NCBI GenBank assembly: GCA_009919365.1
Contig: RGBZ01000016.1
Span: forward strand, 1-13,661
Length of the DNA: 13,661 bases
From: a bacterium
GTDB lineage: Bacteria; Chloroflexota; Limnocylindria; Limnocylindrales; Limnocylindraceae
Direction: 5' to 3'
This document shows positions 6,942 to 13,661 of the stretch, piece after piece. How positions within the stretch are numbered: the first letter of the stretch is position 1; every line of letters begins with the position of its first letter. Made by a program: the position numbers and the translations under genes. Below the pieces are notes generated by a model. The model ran no database searches. It saw only the letters and a program-made list of their open reading frames with translations, and was not told the DNA's origin.

Positions 6942-6978
6942 TCCAAGCAGCGACCAAGACTGAGCGTATCCTCAACAT

Positions 6979-9465
6979 ATGGACCAGACGGAACAGACCA
7001 TTCACCCCGCAGTTCTTACCGCAGCCGAGCCAGCGTTTGGCCCAGGCTGGATTTTGCTCGCGCGCACCCCGAATGGGCCCTCGGAAGAGCGCGTACTTGG
7101 CACGCGCACCGTGTTGATCTCTCTCACCGGAGCAACCACCGACCAGTTGCGGCGAGCGGCGAACGAGACCTTAAACCTCTACGACAAAGACGCGTCGGCG
7201 AGTCCGGCGGAGCGAGCGCGCCGCGCGCTCACCGCTGCCCAGAAGCAGCTCGGCAACGAAGTTGCGGTTGGCATAGTCGCGCTCTCACGCGACGAGGTCC
7301 TTGTAGCGCGCACGAGCGGCATTGCGATTGCGGCGCGCCAGACCACAGAAGGACGATCAGGAACCATCATGTTGCCCGAAGATGCGCCTGGCGCAGCGTC
7401 GCGAACGCTTGAGCGCGGCGGAATCTCTGCAGCGCGACTCTCCATGTCGCCAGAGGATCGCGTTGCGATGGCGATAACGGCGGACGAGGCAAACCGCACG
7501 GTGAAACTGCGCACCCCAGCAAGCGGCGCATTCGCCCCACTCAACTACCCAGCCGTGCTCCTCGAAGTGCTGCGACCTGTTCGGAAGGCTGTCGAGCGGG
7601 CCACGCCAGAGCGCGACACGCTCATTGACGTACCGATCGATCCGGTCGCCGTTGCAAAAATTAACGCTCGTGCGCGTTGGGAGGCGGGGAACCTAGAGCG
7701 CGAAGCACGCATCGCCGCCGCAAAGCCCGCAGCACCTCAAGCCGACCCGACTCGGCCAGACACCCTCACGCAACCGTACGAGCCAATTGACACCGCGGCA
7801 CAAGCGGCGATCGATGCGCGACGACCAAGCACTCGGAGCGGCGTGGATCCGCGCGCGAGAGGAAAGAGTCAGCCGCCCCCAGCTCGCGATCAACGCACGA
7901 GTGAAGCGGTGCGGATAGCACAAGAGAGAGCCCGCGCGGCGGCGCGGTTGCGCGCGGAACATCGCAGCGCAGCTGAACCGCTGGTCGAGCGATCATGGCA
8001 AGAACGCGCTGCAACCTCCACCTCGTTCTGGCAGCGAGCCCTAGCGCGTGTTGCCAATGAGATAGAGCGCCATGCGCCTTGGCTTACGGCAACCCCCGCA
8101 GAGCCAAGCCTTCGCGCGCCAACGGCAGGCGAAGAGGAGACGGAGCACCAAACGAAGCGCATACGCCGGCGTCGATCGGCAGCCATCCTTCTCGCTGCGG
8201 TGATGGTCGCGGGAGTAGGTGGCGCCACCGCGCTTGTACTCAGCGGATCAACTCCTGAGCTTGACGCTGCGGCGAAGGCACGCGAAGCGCTCCGAAGCGC
8301 CGAGATTGGTATCAGCGAAGCGCTTGATCCCCAAACCAACCTTTTTGTGAACGACCCTGCACGCGTGAAAAGCATCCTGCTCACCGCCATTTCCAACCTG
8401 AACCTTGCAGAGGCCGGGGGCGTATCGCTCACTCGAATCTCGGCGCTGCGAGCTGAGGCGGCAGGGGCGCTCAACAAGATCTTTCTGGTCAACGAGACAG
8501 CCCCAATCGAGCTCTTTGATTTCAAAGCGGCGGGTGCCAGCGTTGAGATTCAGGCGATCGTCCAGGGGCCAGACGGCCTTCCGTATGTGATCGACAAAGT
8601 GACGGGTGCGGTCTATCGCGTCGATGCGGTACGCGGCCGCGCGACTGTCGTCTACCAGCCCGGGTTTGACCTCTACGGCACGCGCACGGGTCGCGCCCTT
8701 TTGATCACTTCGTGCGGACCCGACCTCGTGGTCTTCGACACCTCATCAAACCTCTGGCGCTGGCGACCCTCCGACGGGGCTGGCAAAGGGACGCTAGTCA
8801 AGCTTCGTGTTCGAGACGGTGAGCTCTGGGGGAGCGACATCAAGGCGATCGTTGGCTTCGCGGCCGATCCAGGGACAGGGCTCTATCGTCTCTATGTTGT
8901 AGACCCATCAGCCCGTCAGATCTTGCGGTATCAACCAGCCCCTGACGGCACGGGCTACCCAGCCACCCCGACGGCATACCTGATCAGCCCCATGGCACTC
9001 GGCACGATGACGGGCATCGCCATTGACGGCGACGTGTACATGACGAACAACGGTGTGTTGCGCCGCTATTTCGGCGGAGCCGCCGACGACTGGAGCCCAG
9101 TTGAGATCGGCGACGAACTGCTCCGCCCCCTTCCTATTCCAACACTGGTGATGTCTGCGGGGGCAAGCCGAACTGGGATCATCTACGTCTGGGATAACAG
9201 CGCACAACGAGTGATCGCATACAGCAAAGCGCCATCCGGCGCCATGCTCGCGCAGTACCTCATCAGCGATCAGGGCAACCCCATTGGCGACATTCTCGGG
9301 GGCTACATCCTTCCCGCCGCTGACGGCGGTGCACCGACGTTTGTCTGGGCCGAAGTGGGACGAGTTCGTAGCGCAATACTTGGAACACCTGTGACACAAG
9401 AGCCGGGGGCAAGCGTTGAGCCAACGCCTGATCCTGTGATTGAGACCCCGATCCCCACACCATAA
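6979..9465 (+). CDS. Large single-pass membrane protein with propeller-like ectodomain, function unknown
   Basis: I do not recognise this 828-residue protein. Residues 1-180 form an alpha/beta domain. Its order (helix, RRALTAAQKQLGNEVAVGIVAL, then DEVLVARTSGIAIAAR) faintly recalls PP2C/PPM phosphatases, but without the metal-binding aspartates. Residues about 230-395 are a charged, Ala/Arg/Pro-rich, probably disordered segment. RIRRRR at 394-399 precedes one membrane helix (401-423), predicting an inside N-terminus and an outside C-terminus. Residues 426-502 are helical. Residues 505-803 are repeated short strands (YVIDKVTGAVYRVDA, LYVVDPSARQILRY, VYMTNNGVLRRY, IYVWDNSAQRVIAY) like NHL-type propeller blades. 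The tail 804-828 is Pro/Thr-rich. It follows recF by 37 bp and has no Shine-Dalgarno; TATCCT at 6968-6973 would suit a leaderless start. A sensor linking outside to inside is possible but unproven. Confidence 0.85.
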   Translation: MDQTEQTIHPAVLTAAEPAFGPGWILLARTPNGPSEERVLGTRTVLISLTGATTDQLRRAANETLNLYDKDASASPAERARRALTAAQKQLGNEVAVGIVALSRDEVLVARTSGIAIAARQTTEGRSGTIMLPEDAPGAASRTLERGGISAARLSMSPEDRVAMAITADEANRTVKLRTPASGAFAPLNYPAVLLEVLRPVRKAVERATPERDTLIDVPIDPVAVAKINARARWEAGNLEREARIAAAKPAAPQADPTRPDTLTQPYEPIDTAAQAAIDARRPSTRSGVDPRARGKSQPPPARDQRTSEAVRIAQERARAAARLRAEHRSAAEPLVERSWQERAATSTSFWQRALARVANEIERHAPWLTATPAEPSLRAPTAGEEETEHQTKRIRRRRSAAILLAAVMVAGVGGATALVLSGSTPELDAAAKAREALRSAEIGISEALDPQTNLFVNDPARVKSILLTAISNLNLAEAGGVSLTRISALRAEAAGALNKIFLVNETAPIELFDFKAAGASVEIQAIVQGPDGLPYVIDKVTGAVYRVDAVRGRATVVYQPGFDLYGTRTGRALLITSCGPDLVVFDTSSNLWRWRPSDGAGKGTLVKLRVRDGELWGSDIKAIVGFAADPGTGLYRLYVVDPSARQILRYQPAPDGTGYPATPTAYLISPMALGTMTGIAIDGDVYMTNNGVLRRYFGGAADDWSPVEIGDELLRPLPIPTLVMSAGASRTGIIYVWDNSAQRVIAYSKAPSGAMLAQYLISDQGNPIGDILGGYILPAADGGAPTFVWAEVGRVRSAILGTPVTQEPGASVEPTPDPVIETPIPTP

Positions 9466-9483
9466 GCGTGCGATCATAGGTCG

Positions 9484-9972
9484 ATGGAACTACGACGCGC
9501 GGTGGTTGATGGGGTGCGCATCCAGATGATCTCTGGAACGCACGTGCTGCTCCTTCGCGATGCGCAGGAGGCGCGCTACCTACCGATTCCAATCGGACCC
9601 AACGAGGCCAGCGCTATTGCCTACCACCTTCAAGGGGTCACACCAGAGCGCCCACTTACGCATGATACGGCGCTTCAGGTCATACGAGCCCTTGGCGCAA
9701 CACTGCGAGAGGTGCGCATCACAGAAGTCCGAGAAGAGACATTTCGTGCGCGGATGCTGATGGTCGCCCCGAACGGCGAAGAGCGAGAGCTCGACGCACG
9801 GCCGAGCGACGCGGTTGCGCTGGCGCTACGCGCCGAGGCTCCAATCTTTATCTCGGCAGAACTGCTCCTGACAGAAGGGATTGTTCCAGAGGCCGCAGAA
9901 GAGGAGCGACTCTCACTCTTCCGTGACTTCGTGAACTCGCTTGATGGCGAGGAGCCACCACTGGCGCGCTAG
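9484..9972 (+). CDS. Bifunctional nuclease family (DUF151/BFN) protein
   Basis: A 162-residue protein of the BFN/DUF151 family; a plant member was reported to have DNase and RNase activity, but bacterial roles are mostly unknown. The domain spans about residues 1-135 and shows the family motifs YLPIPIGPNEASAI at 32-45, RPLTHD at 56-61 and ELDARPSDAVALALR at 102-116. The acidic C-terminal tail from about 136 resembles the extension seen in other stand-alone members. It lies 18 bp after the membrane-protein gene and is likely in the same transcript. No clear ribosome site is visible; GATCAT at 9472-9477 would fit a -10 for a leaderless message. The stop codon TAG is shared as a CTAG palindrome with the opposing glycosyltransferase gene. 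Confidence 0.92.
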   Translation: MELRRAVVDGVRIQMISGTHVLLLRDAQEARYLPIPIGPNEASAIAYHLQGVTPERPLTHDTALQVIRALGATLREVRITEVREETFRARMLMVAPNGEERELDARPSDAVALALRAEAPIFISAELLLTEGIVPEAAEEERLSLFRDFVNSLDGEEPPLAR

Positions 9973-10718
9973 TCGTTGAGGAGCGCGCGGCCCCGCGAGA
10001 GCGTGCGAGAGCGACTCACCCAGAGCCCAATCCGCAGCGACCAAAAGTCGCGAATAGCCCGCGCAATCACCGAGAGGCGCGCCCCTGTCGGCGAGCCAGC
10101 AGTGCGCGGGTAGTGCGGCACACCAACCTCAGCGATGTTCACACCAGCAAGCCGTAAGCGAATAAGAAGTTCGGCCGAGAAGAATGCACCATCAGAGTGC
10201 ACGTTGATGTTGCGCAATGCGTCGCGCCGAAAAAGTTTCGCGGCGCAGTCAACATCGCGAACACGCAGCCCGAACCAGATTTGATTCGCAAAGCGATAGA
10301 AGGTGGCGTAGATCAGTCGCAGCGGCGGATCGGCGCGACGCAATCGATAGCCAATCACCACTGGCGACTGCGAGGCCTTCGCGCGTTCAACAAGACGCGC
10401 AAGATCGGCGACACGAAACTGTCGGTCGCCATCGGTGTAGGCAAGGTAGTTGTACCGCGCCGCCGCAAAGCCGGAGCGAAGCGCGCCTCCGTATCCGCGA
10501 TTTACATCGTGGCGTACCAAGCGAACAGTTCCGTTGTGCTGTTGCACGAGGCGCTCAGCGACACCGGCAGTGTCATCACGGGAACCATCGTCAACGAGAA
10601 TGACCTCATAGGCTGCGGCCAGGTCGGGGAGCGCCGCAAGCGCATCGACGACGAGCGCCTCAAGGTTCTCAGCCTCATTGTGACAAGGAAAGAAGAGCGA
10701 GAGCTCTTGCAGCGGCAC
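9969..10718 (-). CDS. GT2 family glycosyltransferase, polyprenyl-phosphate sugar synthase-like (DPM1 type)
   Basis: Expected to transfer a hexose from a nucleotide sugar to polyprenyl phosphate on the cytoplasmic face of the membrane. The protein has 249 residues. The GT-A fold starts with LSLFFPCHNEAENL. VDDGSRDDT at 42-50 binds the nucleotide, TDGDRQF at 95-101 holds the metal-binding DxD, GYRLRRADPP is at 123-132, RDVDCAAKLF is at 154-163, and SAELL (181-185) with VPHYPRTAGSPT completes the acceptor side. It lacks C-terminal membrane helices, so it is the soluble or peripheral DPM1 type. I chose the GTG at 10718 because GGGAG lies nine bases upstream; the TTG at 10727 abuts that site. Polyprenyl-P-sugars feed GT-C enzymes, and the divergent gene is one. 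The donor sugar (mannose or other) cannot be told. Confidence 0.88.
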   Translation of the reverse strand: MPLQELSLFFPCHNEAENLEALVVDALAALPDLAAAYEVILVDDGSRDDTAGVAERLVQQHNGTVRLVRHDVNRGYGGALRSGFAAARYNYLAYTDGDRQFRVADLARLVERAKASQSPVVIGYRLRRADPPLRLIYATFYRFANQIWFGLRVRDVDCAAKLFRRDALRNINVHSDGAFFSAELLIRLRLAGVNIAEVGVPHYPRTAGSPTGARLSVIARAIRDFWSLRIGLWVSRSRTLSRGRALLND

Positions 10719-10727
10719 GTTCCACAA

Positions 10728-10732
10728 CTCCC
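10728..10732 (-). promoter_or_regulatory. Ribosome binding site deciding the GT2 start
   Basis: GGGAG on the minus strand, nine bases before the GTG at 10718 and touching the TTG at 10727. It favours the shorter protein. It lies in the 34-bp gap between the divergent starts at 10718 and 10753, which leaves no room for two full promoters. Confidence 0.55.
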
Positions 10733-10752
10733 TTCACGGCTACACTCAGCAA

Positions 10753-13661
10753 ATGACTTCTCAGACGGCCCGCCGACCAACCGAGCAGGTCAGCCTTCGC
10801 ACACTTGCGCTGATTGCTGCTCTCGGGATTCTCTTGCGGGTGATCATCGCATACGTGGCACTCCCTCCAGACGCTGGATTCGCCGCCGACCTCAACTCAT
10901 TCCGATCGTGGGCATCTGAGTTAGGGACCCGCGGACCGTGGGGTTTCTACAACCGCGGAATCTTTGTCGACTATCTCCCGGGCTACATGTGGATCCTCTG
11001 GGCACTCGGCTCAGTTGGCGCTCTCTTCACTGGGAGCACCGACCCAGGTGTGCTGATCAAACTCCCCGCAATCCTTGCCGACGGCTTGCTCGTACTTGCG
11101 ACCGCGCGCCTCGCCGCCGACCTTGGCGCCCCACGCCACGGCCAACTTCTCGCCGCCGTCGCCATGGCGTTTGGGCCAATGATCTGGCTCGACTCGGCCG
11201 TATGGGGCCAGGTCGACTCCGTTGGAACCGCGGCGCTCCTCCTCTCGCTTTCGGCCTTGATCCGCGGGAAGACTGTGCGCGGCGCGATCCTCGCCGCACT
11301 TGCTGCGGTGTTGAAGCCACAGTTCGGCATCCTGATCCCTATCGTTGCAGTGCTCGCGTTCGTTCGGGCACGCTCGGCACGCGACCCGTGGGGCTTCGTT
11401 GTGGCGGGCCTCGCCGGTGCTGCCACCATCGCGCTCGCCGCCCTACCGTTCGGGCTCACGCTCCCCGACGTGGTTGCAAAGGTTGCAGAGGCGGCAGGGG
11501 GATATCCATACCTTTCGGTTAACGCCTGGAACCCCTGGGCGCTCATCTCAGTCGGTGGACGCTCAATTGTTGATGCAACCGGATGGGCCTCCGATATCGA
11601 TCCACTCCCGCTGATTGGCGTCCCTGGGGTTGCGATCGGCAGCGCGGCAATTGCTGCCGCTGTCCTCGTTGCCATGCGCTACGTTCGGCGCGACACGGCG
11701 ATTCGCACAGTTACCGCTGTTGCCATCCTCGCGGTTGCGTTCTTTGTTCTGCCAACACGCGTGCACGAGCGATACCTCTTCCCAGCGATCCCGCTGACGA
11801 TCGCACTCGCGGCAGCCCGCCCGGCTTGGCGCTGGATTGCCGTCGTAACCTCAGCCGCCTTCTTTGCAAACAGCTGGGGGGTGCTCACCATTTCGTACTT
11901 CCAGAACCCTGGCCTTCCAAACCTTGGCGCCTTCACCGACGCACTACAAACGCCTATCGCCATAACGGCTACGGCGATCGCAGTCACCGCAGCGCTCGTT
12001 GCGGCAATCTGGATTGCCTGGAGCTCTGAGAAAACGGCCAAGGGTGTTCGACCTGCTGGGCCGCTACGAAAGCGCGTTGACGCGTTGCCGAAAAGAGCAG
12101 TGATAGCGAAGCCGGAACCCCGCCGAACGTTGACGCGCATTGACCTGTGGCTCCTCGTACTTGTTGCGGTGAGCGCACTTTCGCTGAGGGGCTGGCGCGT
12201 TGGTGAGCCAACGCACTTCCAGTTTGATGAGGTGTATCACGTACGAACCGCTACAGAGTTCATGCAAGATTGGAAATATGGTGAGCCCCACGCCATCTAC
12301 GAGTACACCCACCCACATCTTGCGAAGTACCTCATCGCACTCGGCCTTGAAACGTTCGGCGCACCACGCGTTGATGCACGCACAATGTTTCCAACAGCGA
12401 TCGGCGCCATTGCCGCCCGACCAGAAGACGCATTTAGTCGGGGCAGAGTGTGGATCGCAGGCCCAGATGAGATCAGCGTGATTGACGCCGAAACGCGTGC
12501 GGTGCTTGGCACAATCCCACTACGCAACGTGTCGCATCTCACTGCCGCCAGTGACGGATCCCTCTGGGGCGCAACAGCAACAGGCATGATCTTTTCAGCT
12601 GACCGTGTTACGGCGGACCAGGGGGGGAAGAGCGGTCTTCGTATCTGGTCAACAACCACTGGTGCCACAGTAGATATCGCTCCACTCACCGACGGTAGCG
12701 TCGCACTGGTACAGCGCGACCAGATTCTGATCATGCGCGATGGAGAAGTTGTGACGAGTGCACCACTGGTTCGTGGAACCTCGGTGCTTACCCTAACGGT
12801 TGACGGCGATGAGCGAATCTTTGTGACAAGTGCCAGCGGCCTGACAAGTTACGCAGCGAACGATTTGGCAGACAGGCGATCATCTCCAATCGATGGCGGC
12901 GCAATCACCGCTGCGACGGTAGATTGGTTTGACGGACCGCGACTGTACGTCGCGGGTCGTGATGGTGTACGTGTGTACAACGTAAAGAACGAGAGTGCAA
13001 CATTGATGGCACAGATCACCCTCCCAGGCGCCGTGGCGATCCTGCCGAACGACGCGAGCCGCATGGTGCACGTTGTTGCGCCTGGTCCTGACGGGGTGGG
13101 GGCTTCTCTCTGGACGATCGAGCCGAACGGAAACGCTCGGTTTGCGGATGTCGCCGTGGGGGCCGCCGCACTCACGCTCGGCGCGAGCGGCGCTGCTCTC
13201 GATGCCTCCCCCGAGCGAGCCGATGGCGGCAACGGGGAGCTCCTCCTTGCGGCTCGGTCGGGCGAGCTGACGCAGGTTAGCGTGGGTAATCTCGCCGCCG
13301 GCTGGCGCTGGCCTGGCGTGATCGCTGGGGCACTCGCCGCAGCACTCTTGGTGCTCCTGGCTCGGCTGTTGACAGAACGGCGCGACGTGGCGGCCCTTGT
13401 CGGGGCCCTCGCCCTGCTCGACGGAGCGGGATTTGTGCAGAGCCGCATTGGCATGAATGACGTCTACCTGCTCGCCCTCCTGCTCGGTGGCGCCGTCGCC
13501 TTTGTCGCGTGGCTACAGGGCCGCGCTCGCGGCGCCCTCTCCGGCGGGCTTCTCCTTGTCGTAGCCGGACTCCTGCTTGGCGGAGCACTCGCTAGCAAGT
13601 GGGTCGCCCTCTACGGCATCTTCGGACTTGGCATCATCTGGTTGGCGCGCTCGGCACCAGG
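10753..13661 (+). CDS. Fused GT-C membrane glycosyltransferase: GT87-like module plus GT39/PMT module with inserted propeller; 3' end beyond window
   Basis: One open frame of 969 codons without a stop, running off the right edge. Module 1 (1-425) is multi-helix GT-C: D46 in ADLNSFRSWA, FVDYLPGYMW, IKLPAILAD, WGQVDS at 151-156, KPQ at 188-190 and THERY-like TRVHERYLFPA at 335-345, as in GT87/mannosyltransferase relatives. A basic linker (426-460) follows. Module 2 is GT39/PMT-like: helix 464-480, the catalytic-type D492-E493 in FQFDEVYH, and HPHLAKYLIALG from 520 (HPPLGK in PMTs). About 300 residues of strand-rich, propeller-like sequence (about 560-845) then intervene before the family resumes with WRWPGVIAG at 851-859, SRIGMNDVYLL from 897 and ASKWVALYG. 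It would use lipid-linked sugars on the outer face; the substrate is unknown. No Shine-Dalgarno; TACACT at 10741-10746 fits a leaderless -10. Confidence 0.85.
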   Translation, partial: MTSQTARRPTEQVSLRTLALIAALGILLRVIIAYVALPPDAGFAADLNSFRSWASELGTRGPWGFYNRGIFVDYLPGYMWILWALGSVGALFTGSTDPGVLIKLPAILADGLLVLATARLAADLGAPRHGQLLAAVAMAFGPMIWLDSAVWGQVDSVGTAALLLSLSALIRGKTVRGAILAALAAVLKPQFGILIPIVAVLAFVRARSARDPWGFVVAGLAGAATIALAALPFGLTLPDVVAKVAEAAGGYPYLSVNAWNPWALISVGGRSIVDATGWASDIDPLPLIGVPGVAIGSAAIAAAVLVAMRYVRRDTAIRTVTAVAILAVAFFVLPTRVHERYLFPAIPLTIALAAARPAWRWIAVVTSAAFFANSWGVLTISYFQNPGLPNLGAFTDALQTPIAITATAIAVTAALVAAIWIAWSSEKTAKGVRPAGPLRKRVDALPKRAVIAKPEPRRTLTRIDLWLLVLVAVSALSLRGWRVGEPTHFQFDEVYHVRTATEFMQDWKYGEPHAIYEYTHPHLAKYLIALGLETFGAPRVDARTMFPTAIGAIAARPEDAFSRGRVWIAGPDEISVIDAETRAVLGTIPLRNVSHLTAASDGSLWGATATGMIFSADRVTADQGGKSGLRIWSTTTGATVDIAPLTDGSVALVQRDQILIMRDGEVVTSAPLVRGTSVLTLTVDGDERIFVTSASGLTSYAANDLADRRSSPIDGGAITAATVDWFDGPRLYVAGRDGVRVYNVKNESATLMAQITLPGAVAILPNDASRMVHVVAPGPDGVGASLWTIEPNGNARFADVAVGAAALTLGASGAALDASPERADGGNGELLLAARSGELTQVSVGNLAAGWRWPGVIAGALAAALLVLLARLLTERRDVAALVGALALLDGAGFVQSRIGMNDVYLLALLLGGAVAFVAWLQGRARGALSGGLLLVVAGLLLGGALASKWVALYGIFGLGIIWLARSAP

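Noticed and set aside
7890..8525. 211-codon minus-strand frame
   Set aside because: Antisense of the 828-residue gene; Ser/Ala/Arg-rich translation with no domain.
10197..10919. 240-codon plus-strand frame
   Set aside because: Antisense of the GT2 gene and spans the divergent starts; its translation has no family features, while the GT2 motifs on the other strand are complete.
10938..11675. Frames of 194 (plus) and 230 (minus) codons
   Set aside because: Both overlap the long GT-C frame and give Arg-rich or Ser/Ala-rich shadow translations.
12849..13454. 201-codon minus-strand frame
   Set aside because: Shadow of the GT39 module; the plus-strand frame carries the recognisable SRIGMNDVYLL motif.
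1..13661. CRISPR array, tRNA, rRNA or insertion sequence
   Set aside because: I saw no regularly spaced repeats, cloverleaf sequences, transposase frames or terminal inverted repeats.

Overview
The window is a chromosomal replication-origin neighbourhood of a moderately GC-rich bacterium. On the minus strand lies the ribosome/RNase P/membrane-insertion cluster rpmH-rnpA-yidD-yidC-jag. Divergent from it on the plus strand is dnaA-dnaN-recF. This back-to-back order around dnaA is typical of Terrabacteria (Firmicutes, Actinobacteriota, Chloroflexota). A lipoprotein-type YidC, a stand-alone bifunctional-nuclease (DUF151) protein, several starts without a Shine-Dalgarno sequence, and large fused GT-C glycosyltransferases make Chloroflexota my best guess. 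That is inference, not a database result, and the GC impression was not computed.

Layout. Positions 1-737 (minus): 5' part of jag/khpB, cut by the window edge in the R3H domain. Positions 737-2611 (minus): yidC, yidD, rnpA and a 44-codon rpmH, with one-base and four-base stop/start overlaps from rnpA down to jag. Positions 2612-3055: divergent control region holding a good minus-strand promoter, a candidate extended -10 promoter for dnaA and, between them, a 19-bp palindrome resembling CsoR-type operators. Positions 3056-4483: dnaA. Positions 4484-4793: probable oriC, with DnaA-box-like sites, a hairpin and an AT-rich stretch. Positions 4794-5909: dnaN. Positions 5940-6941: recF, which stops just after Walker B and lacks the usual C-terminal D-loop and H-loop segment.

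Then, still on the plus strand, come an unrecognised 828-residue single-pass membrane protein with a C-terminal propeller-like ectodomain (6979-9465) and a bifunctional nuclease/DUF151 protein (9484-9972). A convergent GT2 polyprenyl-phosphate-sugar synthase (9969-10718, minus) shares a CTAG stop with the nuclease gene. A divergent open frame of at least 969 codons runs from 10753 off the right edge. It fuses an N-terminal GT87-like GT-C module to a GT39/PMT-type module whose first external loop is interrupted by about 300 residues of propeller-like sequence.

How the parts fit: DnaA, the clamp and the origin form the replication-initiation block. The minus-strand cluster makes L34, the RNase P protein and the membrane insertion machinery. 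The right end looks like a cell-surface glycosylation module, in which the GT2 enzyme would make the lipid-linked sugar used by the large membrane transferase. The most unusual items are the GT-C/GT39 fusion with its inserted propeller, the truncated RecF, and the large membrane protein that takes the place where gyrB or dciA often follows recF.
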